A stretch of DNA of 64,000 nucleotides from Haliotis asinina (Eukaryota > Mollusca > Gastropoda > Lepetellida > Haliotidae), in NCBI RefSeq assembly GCF_037392515.1, contig NW_027133904.1:10001-74000 (forward strand). The letters run 5' to 3'. The position numbers were made by a program, and so were the translations under genes. This document shows positions 22,170 through 33,846 of this stretch, piece by piece (positions within the stretch are counted from its first letter, which is position 1; each line of letters opens with the position of its first letter). The notes beneath the pieces were generated by a model. It ran no database searches and had not been told where the DNA came from. It saw only the letters and a list, made by a program, of their open reading frames with translations.

Positions 22170-22515
22170 GTAGCGGGCACTTTACACGACACGTTACTAT
22201 ACACAGTGAAGCAACTAATTCATTATTCGCTGAGTTTGAGCAGGGACAAACCACAACCTGATGGAGTTTCCCTGGTTTGAGCAGTGACAGTTTACAACCT
22301 GATGGAGTTTCCCTGGTTTGAGCAGTGATAATCTACAACCTGATAGAGTTCCCCTGGTTTGAGCAGTGACAATCTGCAACCTGATATAGTTTCCCTGGTT
22401 TGAGCAGTGACAATCTACAACCTGATAGAGTTTCCCTGGTTTGAGTGAAATGAGACATTGTCAAAAACACCGAAAAACAAGGGTGTTGAAACACACCAGC
22501 ACCATGTTTGATTCA
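22170..22515 (+). repeat. dispersed repeat carrying a 41-bp minisatellite
   Basis: Five 41-bp units (TTTGAGCAGTGACAATCTAC...AGTTTCCCTGG; starts 22235, 22276, 22317 and so on to 22440) lie inside a unit whose flanks match, in reverse complement, 35155-35282. The flanks are GTAGCGGGCACTTTA and TATTCGCTGAGTTTGAG on the left and TGAAATGAGACATTGTCAAA...GGGTGTTGAAACACACCAGC on the right. Confidence 0.88.
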
Positions 22516-23882
22516 AACTCCCAACCACAACAAGCAAGTGCATGTGAAAGACATGTTCCCATATTTGTGTTTGAAGTATATTCATTTATCATTTGTCCTT
22601 TTTTCCCTGTGAAATATTATCATTTCAGAGACGGTCGCGTACCGATTCGTAGAATATCCTATTTCAGAGTAGTGAACAGCATCCGACGGATCGGCGCTGT
22701 GCTCTTAGCTATTAATTAGTTATCTAAATATTGGATCATACCAAATAAAAGGCGCAAGGGATGTCGGATGGTTTGACTTTCTTTATTTTGTACTTTTATA
22801 TTTTGACTCTCGTTATTTTGCATCTCTTTGTTGCACTAAATAAAGTGTACCTGGAACTTCTTGACTTTGAAAGAAAAAGTACCTGAACAGTCGCGTTTGC
22901 GATATTGCCAGCTGTGAATTGCTCAATGAATCATTTGGAGTTTTGCGTCGGCTTCTGGTTGGCGCCAATGTCGCCGACGGGGTAGGTAGGAGCTAAATAA
23001 ATAATCAATAGGTTTTTAATAATTTGTAAACCACTGTATTCGGCGGATGGGGTGGGGCATCTTTTGAGGTCATCACTGTTCCCTGTGTGGTGTGTTCCAT
23101 GGTATGATTCCCACATGTACCCCACCCAGGTCCCTCGGCTTGACATTCACTATTGATAAATTACAAACATTCCACATTATTACCCCTCATATGTTCTGTG
23201 CTTCTCCAACAATCATGACTGATTTGTCACACGGCAATTGATTTGTCCACGGCAAACTGCATTACTCTATAGCCAAGGGATTAACGATTGATTGAAACAA
23301 TGGTCACTGCATGTCTAAAGAAATTGGAAACTTTGTGATTGTAAGACTGTGAACAAAGATATTGCAATGAAGGCGGTTCATTGTAGGAATTGCACTTCTC
23401 ATGCAGTACTTGTGCCCGTAGTATTCTAAATGTGTTGGTGGTTAACGTACACAGCAACAGTCCGGCTACATAACGGCTGCCTGGGAATAATGGATTCGAA
23501 ACCATACAGACAGGCCATTGAATGATATTGTCTACGAGTGTCGACTACACGATAAATTTGGTCGCCTCGTATCAGAATAATTTATTTCTTCTTTCAAACA
23601 ACATGGTGGCATATATGTATCAATACGATACATAAGAAGACATAAAAAAGATAGTGAATCAATAAATCAATAAATTTCTATGTAATATACATGCACACAA
23701 ATAGTTCATGAATGTATTCTATATAACTTCTTTCAGTTGCATTTTAGAAGTCGGTGTGATGAGGATAAGGACTTTTATGGACATACAAGTTCTTTCTTGG
23801 AGTAATGCGACTTTTCGGTAGAGATTCTAAAACTGTTAGAGAACCCTTTAACATGTAGGCTAATCCAAGACAAGCCAAACCC
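22516..23882. other. no gene seen
   Basis: AT-rich sequence. The only notable motif is ATTGGCGCCAACCAGAAGC on the minus strand near 22955, which resembles a retroelement primer-binding site without supporting LTR structure. Confidence 0.35.
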
Positions 23883-23886
23883 TTAA

Positions 23887-25879
23887 AGGGGCACTAATGC
23901 GGAGCAATTTCCGTGGACTGGTGTAAACTTTTGTTATTGTTTTTCTCCCGTGAGTACCCGGATGATATCCCAGAATTCGTGACTGGTTCGTGACCTCTGC
24001 TGCGCAGTCCGTAGGCGCAACTGATAGTTTAATTATAGACAGATCAACTGAGGTGAAGTCATTTTTTACTTCATTACAAAGGTATTATGAAAACAAATGA
24101 AACACTTTGAAGGTTAATCATCTGCCAGTGGTAGAAATGGTAAAAAACTATTAGGACGGAAAATAACGAAGCCAATGTACGTCTCTATATTTTGCCTCAT
24201 AACCCTAATTAGTTTATTGTCATATTTGTATGATTCTGAAAATTAACAAAAGAACACACGATCTGCTTATACTCATAGTAAATTTCTAACATAACAGCAA
24301 CATTTATACATTGTATAGATTGCCAATGTGGATCCTATTTCACACACATACGGGATCTAGTGTCTGTTTTTTGTCATACAGATTCTGCTGAATGCTACAA
24401 TAAATAAATCAAAACAAAATGCAAATAATGAATGTAAAACAAACTAATTTTATAGCAACAATGTCAGGCTACTACCTTGTTCAGGAGTGTATCCATCAAT
24501 ATCCACGTAAAAGAAATCGTATTCCATTCATCTGCAGCTGGTAAACAATCCTGCTCTGTGTCGCGTGTCTTACAACTGTCTCATTTGCGAAAAAGTAACA
24601 CATCGTTTCACGTCTTTCGTTGGTGAAAACCAGATAAACCTCTCATTGGTCTCCCAGATAGCACACCTGGCAACTAATTGTATGATGTCCACTATTCTAA
24701 GTAATTTAGTTAACCAATAATGAGTAATCAATCAATCAACGCAAGGGTGGTTAATTCTTTGAAGGGAGGATGTTGTTTTTGCACTCACACTTTACGACAG
24801 GGTGTTGTCATCTACACACTCTGCCTTTTGACAAATCCGCTAGAAGATAAAAGTAATTAATCAATCAGTGTGTTATCGGTTAATCCTTTGATCGATGTTT
24901 GCTTTTGTAACTCAGCTGATAAAACCTCTTGCATCACATACATGCACATATTACATAACATACAATACATTTGCCATTACAGACCTTATGTTGAGTATTT
25001 ACTCCAGACAGGAGAAATGCCAAATGGGAACCTTTGTTGAGTAACCGAAGTGGTGTTACTACTAATTATACCTGTTAAAAAATCATTAATTGACCATCCA
25101 GGGAATGATGACAAATAACACGTGTATTTACACCATCATGCGCGAGTTACAGCAAGGAAGATGTAATCTCTGTGTCGCATGCAGCCTGAAAACACTTATG
25201 GGCCGAAACTGTTTTGAGGATACATACCAACGGAATTTCGTTACATAAGGAATACACACAGGCATTTGCTGTGTACTTGGGTAAATAGGTGAAATAAGGG
25301 TTTTTTTACGTAAGAAAATTTTCAGATTTCTCTACCAAAGGCAAAGTCATCGTTTTTTGTTTACGAATTCAAATAAATCAACTGTGTGTTTTTATTATCA
25401 TAAATAAGAAACCATTGTAGCTACCATAGCTACCAAAATTTACGTATGATATTTGCTATCACAGCTCTACCAACACTCAAAACTACCTAAATATAAAGCT
25501 TTGCAATCTTCCGTACTGAAACAAATGGCTTGCTACGTGTCTGTAGACATCATATTTTGATGTAACATGATTAAATATCGAGGTTAAAAACACTGAAATA
25601 GGATCAAATTGGATCAGTAACTATACCATCCAAGCATCCTAAAAGTACTACACTGCTGGGATATTTGGTTACGATCGGACAAGGAATACCATGGATATTT
25701 TTAAACAAATGGCATATGATGGGCATCCGGCCTCCTGACAGTTTAGGTGAAAAAATATGGACAGGAGCCCAGTTCCTTTGTCCGTCACGGTCGAAGGAGC
25801 GGGTGCTGACCAAATTGCGGTTTGGTTTCGTAATTAGACCGTTGGCGAGAAACATTATTCGCTCCGCATCAGTGCCCCT
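23887..25879 (-). mobile_element. family Y DNA transposon, copy 2 (1,993 bp, TTAA-flanked)
   Basis: Same element as 19821-21830 in opposite orientation: left end AGGGGCACTAATGCGGAGCA, right end CGCTCCGCATCAGTGCCCCT, with TTAA at 23883-23886 and 25880-25883. Alignment by eye is continuous along the length with scattered substitutions and small indels. It is non-coding. Confidence 0.88.
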
Positions 25880-25883
25880 TTAA

Positions 25884-26374
25884 TTAACTTAGACTCCCCC
25901 AGCGTGTCAATGCGGACTGATCACCTCGGAATCACTCAAGCATGTGTCGACGGATCGGCACAGCTGACTGTTCAAAATTCCACGGATTAGGTCGTACCCC
26001 CTATTTTCAGGAGCTAAATTCTTGAGCAGATGGAATCAGTCAATAAGGGCACTTTTTCAAATTTTGTTTTAATGACTGGGAGACAGACTACAACACCAAG
26101 TGCGTTTCACCACACGTGGTGTATTGGGATGTGTCGACAGGGCTGTTAGATCAGTTTCCACTGGCATGGTCAGAGTGCATCGTTGTGAAGATCTGTCATC
26201 AACACTATGTACCTCTATACAGAAACACATCTCCTGTACAAACATCTTTACAACCCGTGCTTCTTCGTGATGTCTACCTTGAAAAATATCAACTTAATAC
26301 AAATTGTGGTGCAACATATATTGATGAATCGAGTCCAATGGATCGATATTATCCTGATTACATTATGTATGATT
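25884..26374. other. no supportable gene
   Basis: A 100-residue open frame starts at 26116 on the plus strand, but it runs into a duplicated repeat segment (26375-26520) and has no recognisable domain. Confidence 0.3.
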
Positions 26375-26520
26375 TAACACACGGCCAGAACAAGCGAAGA
26401 ATTACAAACTCTGAGTGAAGAAATGCGGTGATGAAACATTGATCTAAGATGCTTCGGCGAAAGATCAAAGTCCCGATTGAACATGAATAATCATTAGTGG
26501 GCGGAGCTTATGTGTTACGT
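26375..26520 (+). repeat. rearranged duplicate of 41.14-41.30 kb
   Basis: Two blocks, AACAAGCGAAGAATTACAAA...GATGAAACATTG and CCGATTGAACATGAATAATC...GGGCGGAGCTTATGTG, also occur at 41140-41296. There the second block precedes the first and is inverted. Confidence 0.8.
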
Positions 26521-27345
26521 CACATATGGGCAACAATGGTTTCCGTTGAACTAAGGATAGAATACATGTCTCAATGACAGGCTTCTTTGCGTTATGCAAT
26601 GTCTCAACCACAAGATGCATACGAGATATGTGTAAGTATTTAGTATATGTGCCGTTTATTCAATATAATGTGCTTTTGAATTTTTAGACGCAGCTTCCTA
26701 CAGGTAGCATTGGCGGAGCTGAAGCGATTTCGAAAGCCATCTCGAGAACATCCACTGGCTGACATTAGACTATGCCATGTCTCAGTCTTAACTTTTCAAT
26801 GCAATCCTTCAATACACAGTAAAATATATTGTCAGCCGACGTAATACTTATGCGATGCATATTGCCACGCCTAATTAGGCTATTTCTGCGCATGTCAAAA
26901 GTGGGTCAACTCTGATAGTGCACAGAAGTAAGACAGGTTACCCAGGCCGAAGCAATGCTAATCACGCTATCAGCTGGTTCACATTTTGAAAAAAAAGAAA
27001 TATATATGTCCCCAGTTTTTCCTAGAATGACAACTCATTTTTCTGCATTTTTGGTCTTGTATCTGAAGTAGACAGATAAATTCTTTTAAAGTGTAAATTT
27101 AATAGTTTCTGGTATGAAGCCAATATAAATATAAAGCATAAAAAAATAACCACTAGGCAAAACCTTCACCAGCTAATATGTCTGCAGCAGGCCAGTTCTC
27201 TCTAGAATACCATTTTGTAAAGGTTGCTGTTAAAGACAGTACACCTATTGACTCTTAGAAGTCAATTATATTCCTTTCTTAACCGGAAATCACTCAAATA
27301 TCAACAATTTGGTAGTATTTATGGAATTATTTTTAACCCATCTTG
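26521..27345. other. no gene seen
   Basis: AT-rich; no exon or repeat supported. Confidence 0.4.
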
Positions 27346-27356
27346 ACAATCTCTGT

Positions 27357-28060
27357 GATCAGTGATCACTTGGAGCCTGTACAGCCTTCTGAAGACCAAA
27401 TATTTCATTCACTCTCTCTCCAATTTCAGTCACCAATATCCGCACTCTTGGCGCTTCATGGCGAACAGTCAGTGGGCAGATGACAGGTTGTGGCAGCTGC
27501 TCAGGGGAGCTCCATCCAGCCCCAGGCACCCCAAGAGACTGGTAGGAAATGAAAAGCATCTTCATTTTGCCCTACCTTTCCAGAAAAGGACCAGTCGGAA
27601 CTTAAGAACCTGTTAGAGATTAAGACCTGTTGAAGTCTTGCCCCCTACCTAGCCCCTCATGGTTGATTGTGGCTGGTGCAGACCATTCCCCTGATCACTT
27701 GGAGCCTATGCAGCCTTCTGTAGACCAAATATTTCATTCACTCTCTCTCCCATTTCAGTCACCACTTTCTGCACTCTCGGCGCTTTAGGACCCTCTCTGC
27801 ACCCTGTTGGTTGCTTTGTCTTGTGCAGGGACCCCACTGCATCCCTCTTACCATGTACAATCTCCCTCTTGACTCAACATTTCATTCATTTTCTCACTCA
27901 TCCCAGACCACTTTGGCCACTTCCTTGGCATGTCAGGCAGACAGTCAGAGTGTACCTTGAACCTACAGCCAGCAGCCCCAGGAGAGCTTCATCCAGCCCT
28001 AAGCAACTCTGGGACTGGTAGGAAATGAAACGCATCTTCTTTTTGCTCGGCCTATTCTTG
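27357..28060 (+). repeat. local duplication, two to three partial copies
   Basis: TGATCACTTGGAGCCT...AGACCAAATATTTCATTCACTC occurs at 27358 and again at 27692. GGGGAGCTCCATCCAGCCC...ACTGGTAGGAAATGAAA at about 27506-27550 recurs as GGAGAGCTTCATCCAGCCC...ACTGGTAGGAAATGAAA at about 27981-28028. The unit is about 335-480 bp. Each carries TTTCAG and CTGGTAGG, which look like splice sites, but frames are not maintained between copies. Confidence 0.75.
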
Positions 28061-28215
28061 AAATGCATTGTGTATAGCCTTCAATGCTGACTGAGTCATC
28101 TGACAGCTTTGATTTGATGATTTTGTATAAGAATTTTGTGTTCTTGAAATTTTGTATCCATGCAGTAATTAAAACTAATTTCTAATATTTAGTTGCTTCT
28201 TTTCTAGTCTGATGA

Positions 28216-28254
28216 CTTCTGCAGAATGTGTGCAACAAGTTTTAAAGTATGCTG
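28216..28254 (+). other. candidate Cys-Cys mini-exon
   Basis: A strong acceptor (TTGCTTCTTTTCTAG) precedes SDDFCRMCATSFK, and GTATGC follows as a possible donor. The C-x-x-C in this setting resembles zinc-binding exons. Nothing else in the vicinity confirms it. Confidence 0.22.
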
Positions 28255-28429
28255 AGTCAAAAAAGAAATAATTTCTTTAGGGCACTATAAAAGAACAAGA
28301 GATGGTAAGATGGTTAAATTGTTATTATTTCATCGCTGAGAACTGAGTGATGTACTCGATACACTGACAGTGCCACAATCAGTTCCATTAGGCTACACCT
28401 CCTTTCCAAAACATGGGTATACAGAATGG

Positions 28430-28785
28430 CAAGTCACAATATGGACGTTGAGAATGGAGACTGGCTGCCCGCAAATGATTTCAAATGGTCCAATAGGACA
28501 GTCGACCTCTTAACATCTCAGCCCTGGTTTGTGTAGCCAGCAGAAATCTGTCTCGTAGGTGACATAGGATGATTTGACGGTCTTCTGCTTGTGTCGTCAC
28601 ACATGGACAACCCGACCTTTTGCAATCAGAAGTGGTGCCAGTTTTTTTTGTAGAAGACCTCACAAGTCATACACAGTACGATATCTGCATCCCATTGCTC
28701 TTGCGACGTCAATAACTGATCTTCCCGCTTTTCACATGCCAACGGCACATTCACGTTGCACATTTGACAGTCGTACCATTTAAAG
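28430..28785 (-). pseudogene. Tc1-like transposase N-terminal relic
   Basis: On the minus strand the sequence reads AVGM-stop-KAGRSVIDVARAMGC (helix-turn-helix; about 28720-28690), then after a frame change KKTGTTSDCKRSGCPCVTTQ, AEDRQIILCHLRDRFLLATQ and LRAASLHSQRPY. This is the paired-type DNA-binding region of a Tc1 transposase with the GRPR-like linker mutated. The catalytic DDE half is absent. Several stops and a frameshift make it non-functional. The family differs from the Tc1 copy at 62.5 kb. Confidence 0.8.
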
Positions 28786-28817
28786 TATCGTTAGAACTGT
28801 GGTTTAAAGGTGTTGTC

Positions 28818-29757
28818 TATCCCCCCGGCATGAATGCGGGGGGATATAGTTGACGCCTCGTCTGTCCGTCCGTCCGTAATCATTTTGTTTCCGGAGCATA
28901 ACTCAGAAACCATTCAATATTTTTAGACAAAACTTGATAGATATAGTATCAGCCTATGGTTGTGCCTTTTGCTATTTACAGATTTTTGGCATTTATATTT
29001 CTTTTTTGTTTTTCCATGGAACATTTTGGTGTTAGTCTTATGGTGGGGTGGGCAGAACTCAAAAACCATGCAATATTTTTTCTGCAAAACTTTGTAGATA
29101 TATCAGTCAGAACCTAAAGTGGTGCCTTTTGCTATGTACAGGATCTTGTGATGTATTATTTTCTCGGTTTCCATAGAAACGTTTCAGACTTGGTCTCAAA
29201 ATGGAGGGATGGGATTCGTTTCCAGAGCAGAACTCAAAAACCATGCAATATTTTTCTGCAAAACTTGGTAGATATATCAGTCAGAACCTATAGTGGTGCC
29301 TTTGGCTATGTATAGGATCTTGTGATTTATTATTTTTTTCGGTTTCCATTTTGGACCTAGCGTGAAAAGTGAGAGGTGTGTTTCATTTCCAGAGCAGAAG
29401 TCAAAAACTTCTCAATATCTGTTAGCAAAACTTTCTAGATATGTGTGGCAGACCCCAAGGTGGTGCTTTTTGGTTTTTAAAGGTTTTTGTGATGTATTAT
29501 TTTCTTGGTTTCCATGTATTATTTTCTTGGTCTGAAAGTGGAAGGGTGGGCTTTGTTCCCAGAGCACAAACCATTTCATATCTTTCAACAGATCTTGGCA
29601 GATATATGAGACAGGTCTTGAAATTGTGACTTTGCTGGTTACAGATCTATGGAAACAATTCAAACTTAGTCTAAAAAAACAATGAGTAACTTTCAGATTA
29701 TTTGTCCTTTCAAACATGTGGGGGCTGGGGGGATATGTCGTCTTCTGATGACTTTTG
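28818..29757 (+). mobile_element. family X repeat, copy with hairpin terminus
   Basis: Begins with a near-perfect hairpin, TATCCCCCCGGCATG then AATGCGGGGGGATA (28818-28846), then AGTTGACGCCTCGTCTGTCC and a run of CCGT. Four internal units follow, marked by ACTCA(A/G)AAAC at 28901, 29057, 29232 and about 29400 (156, 175 and 168 bp apart), each with GTGGTGCCTTTGCTAT and TTTCCATGGAAAC-like motifs. It closes with GGGGGATATGTCGTCTTCTG and ATGACTTTTG. Confidence 0.82.
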
Positions 29758-30890
29758 TTTCAGTTCTTGAGGCCAGTGCAAACATGTGCAAATGAAGAAA
29801 ACTTCGATGCAAAGGTCACATGAATGATTGCACATGCAAAACCTGATGTGGCACTAGCGTCATTTGCTCGACGAATTGATGGGTTTGAGTGGGTTTTGCT
29901 AACGGTTTTCTAGAGTTGAAAGTTTGGGATCCCATTTCAGATATACAGATGTATCATCAGAGAAACATTATTCATTATTATCCCTCCGCCATATAATGGA
30001 ATAGGAGAATACAGTGTTTTGTTTAAATGGGCTGTTCTGTCTGGGCTCAATTTCTTCAGGGTGACTTGTGATAGCTTTCATAAAAGATCAGATGAAAGAC
30101 ACTGAACTTTACTGACATTTCTTTTGGTCCACAATCTGCACATTGTATTGACTCCACCCATCCATGATTTGACCCCAAGCTCAAGGTTGTTTAGTGTGTT
30201 TCAGATTGAAACTTCCGGTGACCATTGTTGACAGTGGATATGGCAAAATTGAGATGGTTATTCCATGCCGATATGGCTGTCAAATAGTTATTGCTACCTA
30301 ACAGTTATCGCCTATACTTCAGTATCAGTGTGCACAGTTCGGGGCATTGAATTAACAATTTCTGTTTTGTTTGCAATGTTTTTTCACAACACTAAAGGAC
30401 AGCTTAAGAATCTTATGGGATGTAACATAAGTGGAAAATTAAAGAAAAAGTTATGAACTGCATAAATGTTTTCACCTTAGTCGGGGCAACATCACACAAT
30501 CAATATAATAACAATCTATATCATACAAAATAGTTCATGTTAACAAAAGTGAGTAATTGCTCCATTCCCTATCAGTCTACCACAAAAGTCAATCAACTAG
30601 TCACTCAATCAAATATCAGAGGTTACTGTATCATGATACAAACATACATTAATTCACAAATGAGACAAGGAATTCTGAAATGGCGATAGAGTAAATTGTG
30701 AGGAAACACCATTTGTACTGCCATGATTCTCTTCTGCCATCTTATATAAAAACATTATCAGCAGCAGTGAACTGACAGGCCATATTGGTGAATAGCTCAG
30801 TAAGTACCATAACTAATTCTGATTGCATGGAATATTTTTGTAAATACTGCTAAAATATGGTGATAACTTTTCAGCAACACGTTAACAGCC
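29758..30890. other. no gene seen
   Basis: No supportable exon or repeat in this AT-rich stretch. Confidence 0.4.
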
Positions 30891-30913
30891 TGTTAAAAGA
30901 GGTTATTTTTCAG

Positions 30914-30972
30914 AGGTTATGTTGCTGTGGAAGTTAATGGGAAAACACTTCAGTTTAAAGCAGCCTATAAAG
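30914..30972 (+). other. candidate internal exon with GC-AG donor
   Basis: After the acceptor TTATTTTTCAG the 59 bases read GYVAVEVNGKTLQFKAAYK without a stop and end at AAG|GCAAGT, the consensus of the rare GC donor class. The composition looks protein-like. No neighbouring exon could be assigned and I do not recognise the protein. Confidence 0.3.
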
Positions 30973-30974
30973 GC

Positions 30975-32280
30975 AAGTACACACTTTAATAATTCATACT
31001 TTTATGCTTTCCTGTTGATATTTTACCATGGATACCAGTTGGCAAATAGTGACAGATTTCATAGTACCAGGTGTGATGCTATGGCTATTTTAAATGGAAT
31101 GGATTGTTTAGTGGCCCAGATTTGAACAGAGCTTTGTTTTGTGGTCTATCAGTGACAAGAGCCCACATCGAGTCATTGTTACCTGGTTTCTAAATTTATA
31201 GAACCGATAAATTTGACAACAAATTAGGATAAAGTCACCTCTGCCACTATTTGGGTGTCTGAGTTAATCTTGTCAGTGTGAAGTCACAAGATGTGAGTAT
31301 TGTGAGTATGAAATGTGTTCACTGTTGTTGGCAAAACACGTCACAAACCCTTTTAATTGAAGTAAACAATGTTGCATATGATTCATTCTTTCTGTTTGAC
31401 CCTTTTTGCACATGAATAGACATAGTTTTCTTGTAAAAAAGCACTTTTTTCATTAATGGCTTTCAAAAATTTTTTATTTAACATTTAACATGATATTGAA
31501 ACCATTTTGTAGAAAGACTTGTTATGACTGGGGAGGTGTATCTTTGCACAATCAGCATAATCAGAAGCCTTCACATCCAAGTTAGTCTGATGCTGGCAGC
31601 ATGTAATCAAGCACCCTCCTTTTGCACTGATATCCTCTACCACCTTGCTGTCACAACTGGACATGTAGGTACATACCATGTTTAGTAAGTCTTCTGGTCC
31701 AGGCTGTGTCTCATTATCAAATTTAATGACTCACTTACCCTTATTCATTAGATTTGTATTTCTGATGGGGTTTTTTCGCTTTGAGAAGAGTAACCAATAA
31801 ACTCCTTAAGTTATCAGGATTAAATTTTCATCATTTTTTTAAAAACTGACTAATGTATGAAATATCGGGTTGTTGAAGCAATTTTAAATCTCAATCACAT
31901 GAGGTCATGAGTATCAAAATCATATTCCTTTAATATAGTAGACTCTGTTGTGTCAGTAGAGGAAGGCAAACAACTGACCATTAATGAACAGGAAGTTGTG
32001 TAGTTACTAGTTTTTAGGTTTAAACATTATTCGATATTCGAAATATGCCTTTGCTTGGAACTATCACATGCCCCCCTTCTTTTGTGACAAATGAGTGAAA
32101 TCCCATGGTATCTGTATGATTATAAAAGATTCTTCATTAATGCAGAAATACATTTTGCAAAGCATTTTTGAAATAGTGTTACCTGAGGGTTATAATAGAC
32201 CTAATCTCTAACAGCTATTTCAATGCAAAAAATCTCCTCTTTATGGATGTGTTGGACAGGAGAAAGTATTGAAGTTTCAT
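30975..32280. other. no gene seen
   Basis: AT-rich; no repeat or exon recognised. Confidence 0.4.
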
Positions 32281-32285
32281 CCAGT

Positions 32286-33370
32286 TCCCTTTTATAGTCG
32301 ACATCTCATCTGTCTGTCCGTCTGGTTGTCAGTAATGATTTTCTTCCCAGAGCATAACTCAAAAACTGTTCAATATTATTCAGTAAAAGTGGTAGATATA
32401 CCAAACAGACATTGAGGTGGTGCCTTAAGCTATTTACAGATTTTTGTCATTTTTTTTTTCCTGGAAACAATTCAGACTTTGTCTCAAAAGAGAAGGATGG
32501 AGTTCGTTTCCGGAGTATAACTCAAAAACCGTTCCATAATTTTAGACCAAAATTGATAGATACAGTAATCTCAACCTATGGTTGAGCCTTTTGCTATTGA
32601 CAGATTTTTGGCATTTGTTTTGTGTTTCTATGAAACGTTTTGGTCGTAGTCAAATGGTGCAGTGGGTTCGTTTCTGGAGCAGAACTCAAAAACCGTTGAG
32701 TATTTTTCTGCAAAACTTGGTAGATATAACAGTCAGAACCTAAAGTGGTGCCTTTGGCTATTTACAGGTTTGTGTGATTTATCATTTTCTTGATTCCTAG
32801 GGAAACAATTCGGACTTCGTCTCAAAATGGAGGATCTTGAAGTGGTGCCTATCTGTTTACAGATATATGGCATTTATATTTTTCTTGAATTCCATGGAAA
32901 CAATTCAAACTTAGTCTAAAAAGACATTAAGTAACTGTCAGATGATTTGTCCTTTCAAATATGTGGGGGCCGGGGGGATATGTCATCTTCAGATGACTCT
33001 TGTGATTTATTATCTTCTCGGTTTCCCTGGAAACGTTTCAGACAAAAAGTTTCTCAAAAGTTATAGGTGTGTTTCGTTTCCGGAGCAGAACTCAAAAAAC
33101 TTCTAAATATCTGTCAGTAAAACTTGGTAGATATGTGTGGCAGACCCCAAAGTGGTGCCTTTTGGTATTTACAGGTTTTTGTGACTTCTTTTCTTGGTTT
33201 CCATGGACTTGGTCTCAAAATAGAGGGATGGGCTTTGTTCCTTGAGCACAACTCGAAAACCATTCCATATCTTTCAACAGATCTTGGCAGATATATGATA
33301 CAGATCTCGAAATGGTGACTTTGCTGATTACAGATATATGGCATTTATATTTTTCATGATTTCCATGTAA
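32286..33370 (+). mobile_element. family X repeat, third long copy
   Basis: A decayed start (TATAGTCGACATCTCATCTG, TCTGTCCGTC) is followed by units marked by AACTCAAAAAC at about 32347, 32519, 32684 and 33090 and CTCGAAAACC at 33250. A terminal block (GGGGGATATGTCATCTTCAG) lies inside at about 32970-33000, so this is two copies joined or a copy with an internal duplication. Confidence 0.72.
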
Positions 33371-33730
33371 ATGATTTGGAATTAGTCAAGCTGGACTTTA
33401 ACCTTAATTGTAAACCAAAAGTTAATGTGTTCTGTAATCTGATTGGTTGAAAAACATGATTTAATGGTATTAGATTCCCGGAAACTGAAAGACTATTCAC
33501 CGCGTATTGACACGTTAACAATTGTTTTGTTGTGTCATCAACAGAGGTGACGTCATTCAAATCATATTGTGACGTAAAGTTAGAATGACGTCACAAATGA
33601 GCAACTCCAGATGCTACCATGGGAACCAGCTGAAACGGCCAGCTGATGACACTTCACTGCTGTATCCGTATTCGATGTAAACGAGTGCAGACAGTAAAAC
33701 CCTTTGGTTTACTTTTGTGTTTACAATGTC
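33371..33730. promoter_or_regulatory. CRE-motif stretch
   Basis: Two perfect TGACGTCA sites (33548-33555 and 33586-33593) with a TGACGTAA between them, and an inverted CCAAT (GATTGGTTG, about 33440). No exon or transcription start is visible, so regulatory use is only a possibility. Confidence 0.25.
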
Positions 33731-33831
33731 GATAAACATCATGTGTTGGCCAATTTCCGGGTGTTATTGAGTACTTGAAGCACGGGAATGCATTTGGAAC
33801 CGACGGCGTCAGCCAACACATGATGTTTATC
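33731..33831. repeat. perfect 20-bp inverted repeat
   Basis: GATAAACATCATGTGTTGGC at 33731-33750 is exactly inverted at 33812-33831, leaving a 61-bp loop. Confidence 0.95.
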
Positions 33832-33846
33832 TCCTAAGTGAGAAAT

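Noticed and set aside
22940..22990. Minus-strand primer-binding site ATTGGCGCCAACCAG
   Set aside because: No LTR termini or pol sequence beside it; one short motif is not enough.
26116..26418. 100-residue plus-strand open frame
   Set aside because: No recognisable domain, and its 3' part lies in a dispersed segment also present at 41.2 kb.
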